A stretch of DNA of 64,000 bases from Paraburkholderia mimosarum LMG 23256 = NBRC 106338 (GTDB lineage Bacteria > Pseudomonadota > Gammaproteobacteria > Burkholderiales > Burkholderiaceae). Numbering within the stretch: the first letter of the stretch is position 1; each line of letters begins with the position of its first letter. Location: positions 1 through 64,000 of the forward strand of contig NZ_BBJJ01000007.1 of the NCBI RefSeq assembly GCF_000739815.1, given 5' to 3'. This document shows, piece by piece, positions 26,701 through 33,902 of the stretch. Both the position numbers and the translations under genes were made by a program. The notes below the pieces were generated by a model. The model was given only the letters and a program-made list of their open reading frames with translations. It had not been told where the DNA came from and did no database searches.

Positions 26701-27279
26701 ATAGGGCAGCGGCGAGCCCATCGGAAAGAGGTCGATCAGCGAGCCGCGCACGCAGTATTCGCCCGGGCGCATCACCTGGCTCACGTGCTCGTAGCCCGCG
26801 AGCGTGAGCTGCGACTTGAGCTTCGCTTCGTCGAGGCGCTCGCCTTGCGAGAACGAGAATGTGTAAGCCGCGAGGAACGACGCCGGCGGCATGCGGTAGA
26901 GCGCCGTGGTGGCCGGCACGATGAGGATGTCGCAACGGTTTTCGCCGAGATCGTGCAGCGTGGCGAGGCGCTCGGAAACGAGATCCTGGTGCGGCGAGAA
27001 CGTGTCGTACGGGAGCGTCTCCCAGTCGGGCAGGAGCCGCACGCGCGCTTCGGGCGCGAAGAACGGGATCTCCTGGGCGAGGCGCTGGGCGTCCACGGCG
27101 CTCGCGCAGATCACGGCCAGTAGCGGCGCACGCGCCGCCCCGGCGCGCGCGGCTTCGCGGTAGCGGGCCATCAGGAGGGCATCGGACGAACCGTGCGTGC
27201 CGTCGAACGCGTAACGCTGCCCCGGCTTGACGACGGCGACAGGGGACGGTGACTGCGAGGATGCGGCGATATCGGACAT
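23800..27279 (-). CDS. mfd: Transcription-repair coupling factor Mfd
   Basis: 1159-residue ATP-dependent translocase that removes RNA polymerase stalled at DNA damage and recruits UvrA. In order: the UvrB-like homology modules (residues ~1-330), the species-specific linker, the CarD/RNA-polymerase interacting domain (LKVGDPVVHAQHGIGRYHGL around 475-495), the RecG-like helicase core with Walker A GDVGFGKT near 633-640 and DEEH box (IIDEEHRFGV), the TRG motif region, and the UvrA-binding C-terminal domain. Length is normal. The frame opens with TTG two codons earlier; I use the ATG at 27279 (MSDIAASS). Confidence 0.97.
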   Translation of the reverse strand: MSDIAASSQSPSPVAVVKPGQRYAFDGTHGSSDALLMARYREAARAGAARAPLLAVICASAVDAQRLAQEIPFFAPEARVRLLPDWETLPYDTFSPHQDLVSERLATLHDLGENRCDILIVPATTALYRMPPASFLAAYTFSFSQGERLDEAKLKSQLTLAGYEHVSQVMRPGEYCVRGSLIDLFPMGSPLPYRIDLFDDQVDSIRAFDPDSQRSLYPVKDVRLLPGREFPFDEASRTAFRSRWREVFEGDPSRATIYKDIGNGVPSAGIEYYLPLFFEETATLFHYLPENAQLVFSGDLEASIRRFTNDTKQRHSFLSHDRERPILEPQRLFLTDEDFFTLAKPFARLVLPATSAGGWATALPSLAIDRHADDPLASLRAYLETTKNRVLFAVESAGRRETIAQLLADNHLRPASADSYEDWLTGDERFVLGVAPLSTGFSLPGEELAVITETELYGPLARRAGRRRQEQASNVDSMVRDLSELKVGDPVVHAQHGIGRYHGLVTMDLGEGDTEFLHLEYANGSKLYVPVSQLHVISRYSGADPDSAPLHALGSGQWEKARRKAAQQIRDTAAELLNLYARRAAREGHAFALEPRDYVKFAESFGFEETPDQAAAIAAVIGDMTSGKPMDRLVCGDVGFGKTEVALRAAFIAVMGGKQVAILSPTTLLAEQHTQTFTDRFADWPVRIAELSRFKSAKEVSGAIQQINDGSVDIVIGTHKLLSSDVQFKRLGLVIIDEEHRFGVRQKEALKALRAEVDVLTLTATPIPRTLGMALEGLRDFSVIATAPQKRLAIKTFVRREEDSVIREAMLRELKRGGQVYFLHNEVETIENRRAMLEALVPEARIAVAHGQMHERELETVMRDFVAQRANVLLCTTIIETGIDVPTANTILIHRSDKFGLAQLHQLRGRVGRSHHQAYAYLLVHDPQGLTKQAQRRLEAIQQMEELGSGFYLAMHDLEIRGTGEVLGDKQSGEIQEIGFQLYTDMLNDAVKALKDGREPDLNAPLAATTEINLHAPAILPADYCGDVQERLSLYKRLANCEHDDSIDGIQEELIDRFGKMPPQAHALIETHRLRLAAKPLGITKIDAGEAVIGLQFVPNPPVDAMRIIEMVQKHKHIKLAGQDKLRIETRSPDLAVRVATVKETLRALGAPNRAAAPR

Positions 27280-27622
27280 AGGCAACAGGGTGGCCGACGC
27301 TTGTGTCGGTAGGGTGGCCGCTATTTTGGCAAATTCGGGCGAGGTGCAACGCGGGAATTTGGGGGCCGGGTTCGGGCCTTCAAGTGCAAAGCCATGCGCG
27401 TGGCCGCACGGGCCGGGCCTCGGCGGTCGTACGAATGGCTTCGGCTTGCGCGCGAGGCGGGGCGGCCAGGCGCCATTCGGGAGACCGGTTGCGTGCGCGC
27501 CACGGCTCGAATTCCAGGGAATCGGGCCGGTGGTGCGGACGTCTTTGCGGGTGTCCGGCGTGCGGGTAAGGGACCTATTATAAAATCCGTCCTTTACTTT
27601 GACTCATGCGGCTCGCGACACC
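27280..27622. other. Divergent intergenic region, mfd / ispD
   Basis: 343 bp with no supported gene. Immediately before ispD the sequence CTATTATAAAATCC (about 27575-27588) contains TATTAT and TATAAA, good -10 candidates for ispD. A matching -35 box at normal spacing was not found. The rest is G-rich with no recognised feature. Confidence 0.45.
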
Positions 27623-28351
27623 GTGACTTCACGCCTTTTTGCCCTGATTCCGTGCGCCGGCACCGGCAGCCGTTCGGGATCGGCCATGCCGAAACAATAC
27701 CGGACCGTTGCCGGACGCGACCTCCTGCACTATACGCTCGCCGCCTTCGACGCCTGCAACGAATTCTCGCAGACGCTCGTGGTGATTTCCCCCGACGATA
27801 ATCATTTCGACGCGCGCCGCTTCGCTGGTCTGCGCTTCGCGGTGCGCCGCTGCGGCGGCGCTTCGCGCCAGGCTTCGGTCTACAACGGCCTGGGCGCGCT
27901 GGGCGAATTCGGCGCGACCGACGACGACTGGGTGCTCGTGCACGACGCCGCGCGCCCGGGCATCACGCCCGCGCTGATCCGCTCGCTCGTCGACACGCTC
28001 AAGGACGATCCCGTGGGCGGCATCATGGCGCTTCCCGTGGCCGATACGCTCAAGCGCGTCGCGCCGAAGGACGATGCCACATGCGAGGCAGCAGGCGCAC
28101 GCATTGCCCGCACCGAGGCGCGCGACGGTCTCTGGCAGGCCCAGACCCCGCAGATGTTCCGCATCGGCATGCTGCGCACCGCGATCGAGCGCGCGCAGCA
28201 GGACGGCCACGACCTCACCGACGAAGCGAGCGCCATCGAATGGCTCGGCCATGCGCCGCGTCTCGTGCAGGGCAGCCTGCGAAATTTCAAGGTGACGTAT
28301 CCCGAAGACTTCGCGCTCGCCGAAGCGATCTTGAGCCGGCCCGCAGAATAA
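27623..28351 (+). CDS. ispD: 2-C-methyl-D-erythritol 4-phosphate cytidylyltransferase IspD
   Basis: Third enzyme of the non-mevalonate isoprenoid pathway; transfers CMP to methylerythritol phosphate. The 242-residue protein has the nucleotide-binding start [38 protein letters not shown] and TLKRV. GTG at 27623 gives [13 protein letters not shown], identical in style to known Burkholderia IspD; an in-frame TTG at 27599 is an alternative. ispF follows after 34 bp, and the two are surely co-transcribed. The -10-like TATTATAAAAT lies about 40 bp upstream. Confidence 0.94.
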   Translation: MTSRLFALIPCAGTGSRSGSAMPKQYRTVAGRDLLHYTLAAFDACNEFSQTLVVISPDDNHFDARRFAGLRFAVRRCGGASRQASVYNGLGALGEFGATDDDWVLVHDAARPGITPALIRSLVDTLKDDPVGGIMALPVADTLKRVAPKDDATCEAAGARIARTEARDGLWQAQTPQMFRIGMLRTAIERAQQDGHDLTDEASAIEWLGHAPRLVQGSLRNFKVTYPEDFALAEAILSRPAE

Positions 28352-28385
28352 GCGCCCCGCAACCCATCGACCCGGAACCCCACAC

Positions 28386-28865
28386 ATGGACATCAGAATC
28401 GGACAAGGCTACGACGTGCACGCGCTCGTGCCCGGCCGCCCACTCGTGCTCGGCGGCGTGACGATCCCCTACGATCGCGGCCTGCTCGGCCACTCGGACG
28501 CCGACGTGCTGCTGCACGCCATCACCGACGCGCTGTTCGGCGCGGCGGCGCTCGGCGACATCGGCCGCCATTTTCCCGACACCGACAAGCAGTTCTACGG
28601 CGCGAACAGCCGCGTGCTGCTGCGCGAATGCCTGCGCCGCGTGCAGGAAGCGGGCTTTACGCTCATGAACGTCGACACCACGGTGATCGCGCAGGCGCCC
28701 AAGCTCGCGCCGCACATCGAGTCGATGCGCAAGACCATCGCCGAAGACCTGAACCTGCCGGTGGAACGCGTCAACGTGAAGGCGAAGACGAATGAAAAGC
28801 TCGGCTATCTCGGCCGCAGCGAAGGGATCGAAGCGCAGGCGGCCGTGCTGCTCCAGCGCGCGTGA
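28386..28865 (+). CDS. ispF: 2-C-methyl-D-erythritol 2,4-cyclodiphosphate synthase IspF
   Basis: Cyclises CDP-methylerythritol phosphate in the step after IspE of the isoprenoid pathway. The 159-residue homotrimeric zinc enzyme has the metal ligands in GYDVHAL (Asp8, His10) and [16 protein letters not shown] (His42). [21 protein letters not shown] and the C-terminal [13 protein letters not shown] are family hallmarks. Directly downstream of ispD; two hairpins follow. Confidence 0.96.
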   Translation: MDIRIGQGYDVHALVPGRPLVLGGVTIPYDRGLLGHSDADVLLHAITDALFGAAALGDIGRHFPDTDKQFYGANSRVLLRECLRRVQEAGFTLMNVDTTVIAQAPKLAPHIESMRKTIAEDLNLPVERVNVKAKTNEKLGYLGRSEGIEAQAAVLLQRA

Positions 28866-28890
28866 CCAGTCGTTCAACGAACCGTTGAGG

Positions 28891-28965
28891 CGCGAGCAGG
28901 GCACGTACCTGCTCGCGAGATGACGGCGATGATTGCAGCTGCAATCGTCGCCGTTGCTTTTCTTG
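28891..28965 (+). terminator. Tandem hairpins after ispF
   Basis: First hairpin: perfect 10-bp arms CGCGAGCAGG (28891-28900) and CCTGCTCGCG (28909-28918). Second: a 32-bp near-perfect palindrome (28923-28954) with arms ACGGCGATGATTGCAG and CTGCAATCGTCGCCGT (one mismatch) followed by TGCTTTTCTTG. The second has the U-rich tail of an intrinsic terminator; the first may be a processing or backup structure. Confidence 0.75.
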
Positions 28966-29025
28966 CCGATTAATTTCCGTTTTTTTGCTCCCATACTGAG
29001 CCGCTAACCGGACGCGGGGAGGGCA

Positions 29026-30195
29026 ATGGCGAGAGTTCAAGGACGCGTGAAAGGCCTCGACGGTCTGCGGGCGCTCGCGGTGGTGCTCGTATTTCTTTCC
29101 CACAAGGCCCACGTCGACGCAATCGACGCGGGCAAGATCGGCGTCTGGCTGTTCTTTCTGATCAGCGGCTATCTGATCATCGGCGAATTGCATCGCAACC
29201 GGCTGCAGATCGAGCAGAACGGCGCGCGCGCGGCCGCGCTTCTATATGTGTTCTTCATGAAGCGCGCGCTGCGCATCTTTCCTGTGTATTACCTGCTGCT
29301 CATCGCGCTCACCATCGTGCATGCGAGCTTTTACCAGCGCGATGTCGATCTGGGGCTCGCCTGGCATTTCGTATTCCTCTCCAATTTCTGGGTCGGCCTG
29401 GTGCACGATGGCTGGCCCGGCACCGTTTCGCATTTCTGGAGTCTCGCGGCCGAGCAGCAGTTCTATCTCGTCGCGCCGTTCGTTCTGCTGTTCGTGCGCG
29501 CGTCGCGCCATCTCAGGCTATGCGCGGCGCTGATCGCGGCCGCTGCATGCGCTCATCTTGCACTCTATGAAACAGGGGCGATTGCGCCGCTGATCTACGC
29601 GTTCTCGCCATGGAATTTCGCCATGCTCGCGCTTGGCGGCGCGTTGGCCATTGCTGGCGACCGCGTGTCGTTGCGCACACGGTGGTCGAGTGCCGTATGG
29701 TTCGTCGGGGCGTGGGCGGCGATCGCGGGTTTCGCACTGGCGCGTGCCGATTGCATCGATTGCGCGCAAACACCGGCGAGCGCGACGCAATCGGCTGGCG
29801 CGCTGCTGCCGGGTTGCTTCGACATCGGCCTTGCGCTCTCGCTCGGCGCGCTGTTCCTCTGGCTCGTGCGCCGCCAGGACAGCGCGTTTGTCGCCGCGCT
29901 CGAGGTGCGGCCGCTCGCATATCTCGGCACGATCAGCTATGGCTTCTATCTGTTCCATAACTTCGTGCCGTCGCGGCTTGGCGTGGCGCCGGGTCTCTAC
30001 GCGCGCCTTGATGTGCCCGATGTGGCGCAGCCATTCGTCGCGATCCTGCTGCAGTTCATCCTGGCTGTGCTGCTCGCCCATCTGTCGTGGCAGGTGCTGG
30101 AAAAGCGCGTGCTCGAATGGAAGCGGCCGCTCGAAACGGCCATACGCAACCGCCTGCCCGCACGCGCCGCCGCCGCCGCCGCGAGCCGGCTATAA
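29026..30195 (+). CDS. Acyltransferase-3 family membrane protein (OafA/YrhL type)
   Basis: 389-residue integral membrane O-acyltransferase. It opens with the family motif GLDGLRALAVVLVFLSHK (residues ~6-23; the histidine is the presumed catalytic base) and has about ten hydrophobic segments to the end. RIFPVYYLLLIAL (~85-97) and WSLAAEQQFYLVAPF (~139-153) are typical. Such proteins acetylate or succinylate surface polysaccharides, lipid A sugars or macrolides. There is no SGNH domain and no polysaccharide cluster nearby, so the acceptor is unknown. It converges with the peroxiredoxin gene, 19 bp apart. Confidence 0.88.
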   Translation: MARVQGRVKGLDGLRALAVVLVFLSHKAHVDAIDAGKIGVWLFFLISGYLIIGELHRNRLQIEQNGARAAALLYVFFMKRALRIFPVYYLLLIALTIVHASFYQRDVDLGLAWHFVFLSNFWVGLVHDGWPGTVSHFWSLAAEQQFYLVAPFVLLFVRASRHLRLCAALIAAAACAHLALYETGAIAPLIYAFSPWNFAMLALGGALAIAGDRVSLRTRWSSAVWFVGAWAAIAGFALARADCIDCAQTPASATQSAGALLPGCFDIGLALSLGALFLWLVRRQDSAFVAALEVRPLAYLGTISYGFYLFHNFVPSRLGVAPGLYARLDVPDVAQPFVAILLQFILAVLLAHLSWQVLEKRVLEWKRPLETAIRNRLPARAAAAAASRL

Positions 30196-30214
30196 CGCAC
30201 GAAGGCGCAGCGTT

Positions 30215-30763
30215 TCAAAGCGTCGCGCCGCCTATTTCGCGGCCGCCCGGGCACAGTTCGCCGGTCTGGAGGCCGTCGAGCACGCGCAGCACCTCCTCGG
30301 CGCTGCGCCCGACGTTCAGGTTGTTGACCGTGACGTGCTGGATCGTGTTGTCGGGATCGACGATGAAGGTCGCGCGCAGCGCCACGCCCGCCTCCTTGTC
30401 GCGTATGCCGAGCTGATCGATGAGCTCGCCCTTCACGTCGCCGAACGAATAGTGGTTGAGGCGACTGAGGTCGCTGTCCTCGCGCCGCCACGCGAGCTTC
30501 ACATATTCGTTGTCGCAACTGCCGCCCATCACGACCGTTTCGCGGTCCTCGAATTCCTTGATGAGGCGCGCGAACGCCATGATCTCGGTGGGGCAGACGA
30601 GCGTGAAGTCCTTTGGGTAGAAGTAGATGACCTTCCACTTGTTCGAAAAGCTGCGATCGGTGATTTCCACGAACGCCGATTCGCCGTTTTCCTCCGGATG
30701 ATTGAAGCCGGGCTTCGCGGCCGTGACGGTGAAAGCCTCGAGTTTGTCGCCGACGGTTTTCAT
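30215..30763 (-). CDS. AhpC-type 2-Cys peroxiredoxin
   Basis: 182-residue thiol peroxidase. The peroxidatic Cys57 lies in YPKDFTLVCPTE and the resolving Cys171 in GELCPGG. Cys83 in GGSCDNEY is an extra cysteine. The sequence resembles the AhpC form that pairs with AhpD in Mycobacterium rather than the AhpF-linked form, but no ahpD is in the window. GAGGAA is well placed for the ATG at 30763, so I use that rather than the longer frame to 30793. It stands downstream of envZ/ompR on the same strand, separated by a hairpin. Confidence 0.87.
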   Translation of the reverse strand: MKTVGDKLEAFTVTAAKPGFNHPEENGESAFVEITDRSFSNKWKVIYFYPKDFTLVCPTEIMAFARLIKEFEDRETVVMGGSCDNEYVKLAWRREDSDLSRLNHYSFGDVKGELIDQLGIRDKEAGVALRATFIVDPDNTIQHVTVNNLNVGRSAEEVLRVLDGLQTGELCPGGREIGGATL

Positions 30764-30871
30764 GGCGTAGTTCCTCTGACGAGACGCGGGCAAGGCGGCC
30801 CGCTATGACGCCGCACGGATGACGCCCGTAACCCGCAGCGTCGCGTGCTCATGGAAGCGATTGTCGCAGGA

Positions 30872-30906
30872 GCAGGCGGCGCGTGCAGCGAGGGTGCGCC
30901 GCCTGC
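30872..30906. terminator. Hairpin between envZ-like gene and peroxiredoxin
   Basis: Perfect 11-bp stem GCAGGCGGCGC (30872-30882) and GCGCCGCCTGC (30896-30906), 25 bp past the kinase stop. No clear U-run follows on the minus strand, so it could be a Rho-dependent end, an attenuating hairpin or an mRNA stabiliser. Confidence 0.45.
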
Positions 30907-30931
30907 GGTGTTTCGATGCTAAGAGGATGGG

Positions 30932-32281
30932 CTAGGCGCCCTTGGCGAGCGGGAACTCGATCGTCACTTCGAGGCCGGGGCCTGGCAGCCGGTTGCGCAG
31001 GCGCAGCGCGCCGCGATAGCGGCCCACGAGGCGCTGCACGATGGCCATGCCGAGGCCCGTGCCGTTGGCCTGGGTGCGGGCCGTATTCACGCGGTAGAAC
31101 GGCCGGGTGACGAGCGGGAGCTGATCTTCGGGGATGCCCGGGCCTTCGTCGACCACCGAGAGTTCGACGCGCGAATGCGAGACGCGCGTTTCGAGCATGA
31201 TGTGCGGGATGCCGTCGGTTTCGCTTGCACCGTACTTGCGTGCGTTCTCGATGAGGTTGCCCACTACGCGGCGCATGTCGGTGTCGTCGGCTTCGATCAC
31301 GGCCGAGGGCGCGAGGCGGGTGATGAGGCGCACGCCGTCTTCGCTCGCCATGCGCGCGGCCATCTCGCCCGCGATGACCGACAGATCGACGCGCTCGGGC
31401 ATGCGCTGGGTGGGCCGCGCGTAATCGAGGAAACGCCCGATGATCAGGTCCATCTGCTCGATGTCGTCGATCATCGCGTCCTTCGTCGCCTGGTCGGACG
31501 GACTCATCTCCGTTTCGAGCCGCAATCGCGCGAGCGGGGTGCGCAGATCGTGCGAGATGCCCGCGAGCATGAGCGCGCGGTCGGCCTCCAGTTGCTCGAG
31601 GTCGCGCACCATCTGGTTGAACGAGCGATTGGTTTCGGCCGCCACGCCCATGCCGCTTTCGGGCAAGGGCGCGGGCGACTGCCCGGAGCCCAGCATGCGC
31701 GCCGACATGGCGAGGCGCGCGAACGGCCGGTTCACGAGACTCGTGATGAAGGCCGCCCCGAAGAGCGATAGCGCGAGCGCGGAGACCCCCCACCCGACCC
31801 ACTGCAGCCCCGTGACGTTGTCGAGCTGCTCGCGGTCGAGCGCGACCCAGTAGTCGTCGTCGTCGATCTTGAAGCTGATCCACACGCCCGGAATGTCGTT
31901 GACGGACTGCGCGATGATGGTGTCGTCGCCAAGGCGACCGCGAATGTCATGCTCGATCAGACGATTGAGCGATTCGTCGGGCTGGAGCTTGTACTTGTCG
32001 GTGGTCTCGCGCGGGTACACGCGCACGCCCTCGTTGCTCTCGAGATCCTGCAGCAGCGCGCGGCGCAGATCGGGATCGGAGTAGAGCAGCGCCGTGCGTG
32101 TGAGCTTGACGATCGCGACGAGCTGGAGCGCCACGCGCTGCGCGCGCGGCTCGCGCTCGATCACGCGAAAGCTCTGGAACCACGCGGCGAGGCTAACCGC
32201 GATGAGAAGGGCGATCAGCAGGAAGGTGCGCCAGAACAGATCGCCGAACGCGAGCGTGAGCAAACGCCGGTCAATCCGCAT
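30932..32281 (-). CDS. envZ: EnvZ-type sensor histidine kinase
   Basis: 449-residue membrane kinase. TM1 is at ~residues 17-36 and TM2 near 160-180, flanking a periplasmic domain of ~120 residues. A HAMP domain follows (NRPFARLAMSARMLGSG), then the phospho-acceptor His244 (AGISHDLRTPL), N box NLIENARKYG, VDEGPGIP and GTGLGMAIVQRL. The downstream partner of ompR on the same strand (53-bp gap), the typical ompR-envZ order. The start at 32281 has GGAAGGA upstream; a TTG start 12 codons earlier is less likely. The symbol is by position and architecture; the stimulus is not provable. Confidence 0.87.
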   Translation of the reverse strand: MRIDRRLLTLAFGDLFWRTFLLIALLIAVSLAAWFQSFRVIEREPRAQRVALQLVAIVKLTRTALLYSDPDLRRALLQDLESNEGVRVYPRETTDKYKLQPDESLNRLIEHDIRGRLGDDTIIAQSVNDIPGVWISFKIDDDDYWVALDREQLDNVTGLQWVGWGVSALALSLFGAAFITSLVNRPFARLAMSARMLGSGQSPAPLPESGMGVAAETNRSFNQMVRDLEQLEADRALMLAGISHDLRTPLARLRLETEMSPSDQATKDAMIDDIEQMDLIIGRFLDYARPTQRMPERVDLSVIAGEMAARMASEDGVRLITRLAPSAVIEADDTDMRRVVGNLIENARKYGASETDGIPHIMLETRVSHSRVELSVVDEGPGIPEDQLPLVTRPFYRVNTARTQANGTGLGMAIVQRLVGRYRGALRLRNRLPGPGLEVTIEFPLAKGA

Positions 32282-32334
32282 GGATCCTTCCCGTTTCAAC
32301 TGAAGCAGTGCAGACAATGAAACGCCACTCAGGA

Positions 32335-33060
32335 TCAGGCCGCGCCGTCGGGAATGAAGACGTAGCCAAGGCCCCAGACAGTCTGGATGAAACGCGGGCT
32401 GCCCGGATCGGGCTCGATGAGCTTGCGCAGACGCGAGATCTGCACGTCGAGGCTACGGTCGAAGACTTCGTATTCACGGCCGCGCGCGAGTTCCATGAGC
32501 TTTTCGCGCGAGAGCGGTTGGCGCGGATGACGCGCGAACACCTTGAGCACCGAGAATTCGCCCGTCGTGAGCGGAATTTCCTGGCCCGCCTTGGTGAGCG
32601 TGCGCGTCGCGAGATTCAACGCGAATTCGCCGAACTCGAACACCTCGGTGGTTTCCGAAGGTGCGCCCGGCAGTTCGGACGGGGCCTGGCGGCGCAATAC
32701 CGCGTGAATGCGTGCGACGAGCTCGCGCGGGTTGAAGGGCTTGGGCAGATAGTCGTCGGCACCCATTTCGAGGCCGACGATGCGGTCCACGTCTTCGCCC
32801 TTGGCCGTGAGCATGATGATGGGCGTGCGGTCGTTGCTGCCGCGCAGGCGCCGGCAGATCGACAGGCCGTCTTCGCCGGGCAGCATGAGGTCGAGCACCA
32901 GCAGGTCGAAACGCTCGCGCACCCACAGCTTGTTCATGGCGGGGGCATTTTCGGCCACATATACATTGAATCCCTGCTCGCCGAGGTAGCGGCGCAGCAG
33001 GTCCCGAAGCCGGGGATCGTCATCGACAACGAGAATTTTGGACGGGTTTTTGGTTTCCAT
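32335..33060 (-). CDS. ompR: OmpR-family response regulator
   Basis: 241-residue transcription factor: an N-terminal receiver (residues ~9-122, phospho-acceptor Asp57 in LLVLDLMLPGEDG, acidic DDD at 13-15, Lys in LPKPFNP) and a C-terminal winged-helix DNA-binding domain (LTTGEFSVLKVFARHP, EVFDRSLDVQISRLRKLIE, ending FIQTVWGLGYVFIPDG). The receiver and wing match OmpR. The ATG at 33069 (three codons earlier) is an alternative. A 10-bp-spaced direct repeat at 33114-33129 lies just upstream and could be an autoregulatory site. Confidence 0.9.
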   Translation of the reverse strand: METKNPSKILVVDDDPRLRDLLRRYLGEQGFNVYVAENAPAMNKLWVRERFDLLVLDLMLPGEDGLSICRRLRGSNDRTPIIMLTAKGEDVDRIVGLEMGADDYLPKPFNPRELVARIHAVLRRQAPSELPGAPSETTEVFEFGEFALNLATRTLTKAGQEIPLTTGEFSVLKVFARHPRQPLSREKLMELARGREYEVFDRSLDVQISRLRKLIEPDPGSPRFIQTVWGLGYVFIPDGAA

Positions 33061-33113
33061 GCCTGGCATCTTAGCGCGATTGGATAGTGATGCGAGTTTG
33101 CACCAATTATCAG

Positions 33114-33129
33114 GTTACAGTCAGTTACA
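33114..33129. promoter_or_regulatory. Tandem GTTACA direct repeat, possible OmpR-type operator
   Basis: GTTACA-GTCA-GTTACA: two identical hexamers with a 10-bp period, in the divergent region between ompR and the 33299 gene. OmpR/PhoB-family regulators bind head-to-tail half-sites at 10- or 11-bp spacing. Local sequence is AT-rich, suggesting promoter DNA. Binding by the adjacent OmpR is inference. Confidence 0.5.
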
Positions 33130-33298
33130 AAATTTACCCGTCCCGTGCTACGACGGCAAGCAGTGACAGATAGACTTCTTTACGTACAGCGGCTGTTCGG
33201 TGGATACTTCATTCGACTTTAAATTCCAGGCCCGCGCGAAGTCGGGTTCGACATGTATTCGAGGTAGCCGTTTGCCGCGTCAAGAAGGGAACAAAACG

Positions 33299-33625
33299 AT
33301 GGGAGGGGTACGGCCGACAATGCGCCACACCATGCTTGCACTGGCGCTAGCCGGTGGCGTGGTGGCTGCGCTGGAGTCGGTGCCCGCCCGGGCCCAGCCT
33401 TCTGCAGAAAACGCTCAGTCTCCCGCTCGCGCGCCGGGCGGCAAATCCACAACGCGACGCGTGCGCACCGACTCGATTCCGCGTCCTGCATCCGATATCA
33501 ATCAGCGTCTAGCCGTTCCCCCCGATCTCGATCAGCGTCGCCGCGACGGCCATATGACGCCCGACGAGCGTCGCCTCTTGCGTCAGCATATCGAAGACGC
33601 CGTGCGCGAACTGTACAAGCGCTGA
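33299..33625 (+). CDS. Small hypothetical exported protein
   Basis: 108-residue protein. A signal peptide covers residues ~1-31 (RHTMLALALAGGVVAAL, cleavage near ARA before QP). The short mature part is basic and ends MTPDERRLLRQHIEDAVRELYKR, a likely amphipathic helix. No family was recognised, but this C-terminal pattern occurs in small betaproteobacterial periplasmic proteins. The frame opens 33 codons earlier; AAGGGA suits the ATG at 33299. Divergent from ompR, so it may be under its control. Confidence 0.65.
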   Translation: MGGVRPTMRHTMLALALAGGVVAALESVPARAQPSAENAQSPARAPGGKSTTRRVRTDSIPRPASDINQRLAVPPDLDQRRRDGHMTPDERRLLRQHIEDAVRELYKR

Positions 33626-33902
33626 ACGCGGTGCGGCGTGTTCGCGCAGTCTGCGCGCGCGGATGAAGTGTCGAGTCCGTTGCTGCTTTTTCGCCCGCGC
33701 GATTTTCTCTTTGCTTTCACGTTGATTCTTTTTCGCGCCGTTCATTATTTCATCGTTATCGCGCGCATTTCGGGTCATCGGGAGCCGCGCTCCAGGCTGA
33801 AAAATGCCGTAGCAATGGCGTTGTCAACAGACGATTTACCGCGACCGTTAAGCCAGTACATCGACTGACCACGCCGACGATCTCGTCGCGCCACCATTCA
33901 TC

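Noticed and set aside
23521..27123. 1200-codon plus-strand frame opposite mfd
   Set aside because: Arg/His/Asp-rich antisense translation with no family; mfd occupies the minus strand with all expected motifs.
33638..33868. Short plus-strand frame between the small exported protein and the DUF1800 gene
   Set aside because: It has a hydrophobic patch, but the start is weak, no ribosome site is evident, and it resembles nothing known. The 277-bp gap is AT-rich, consistent with regulatory DNA.
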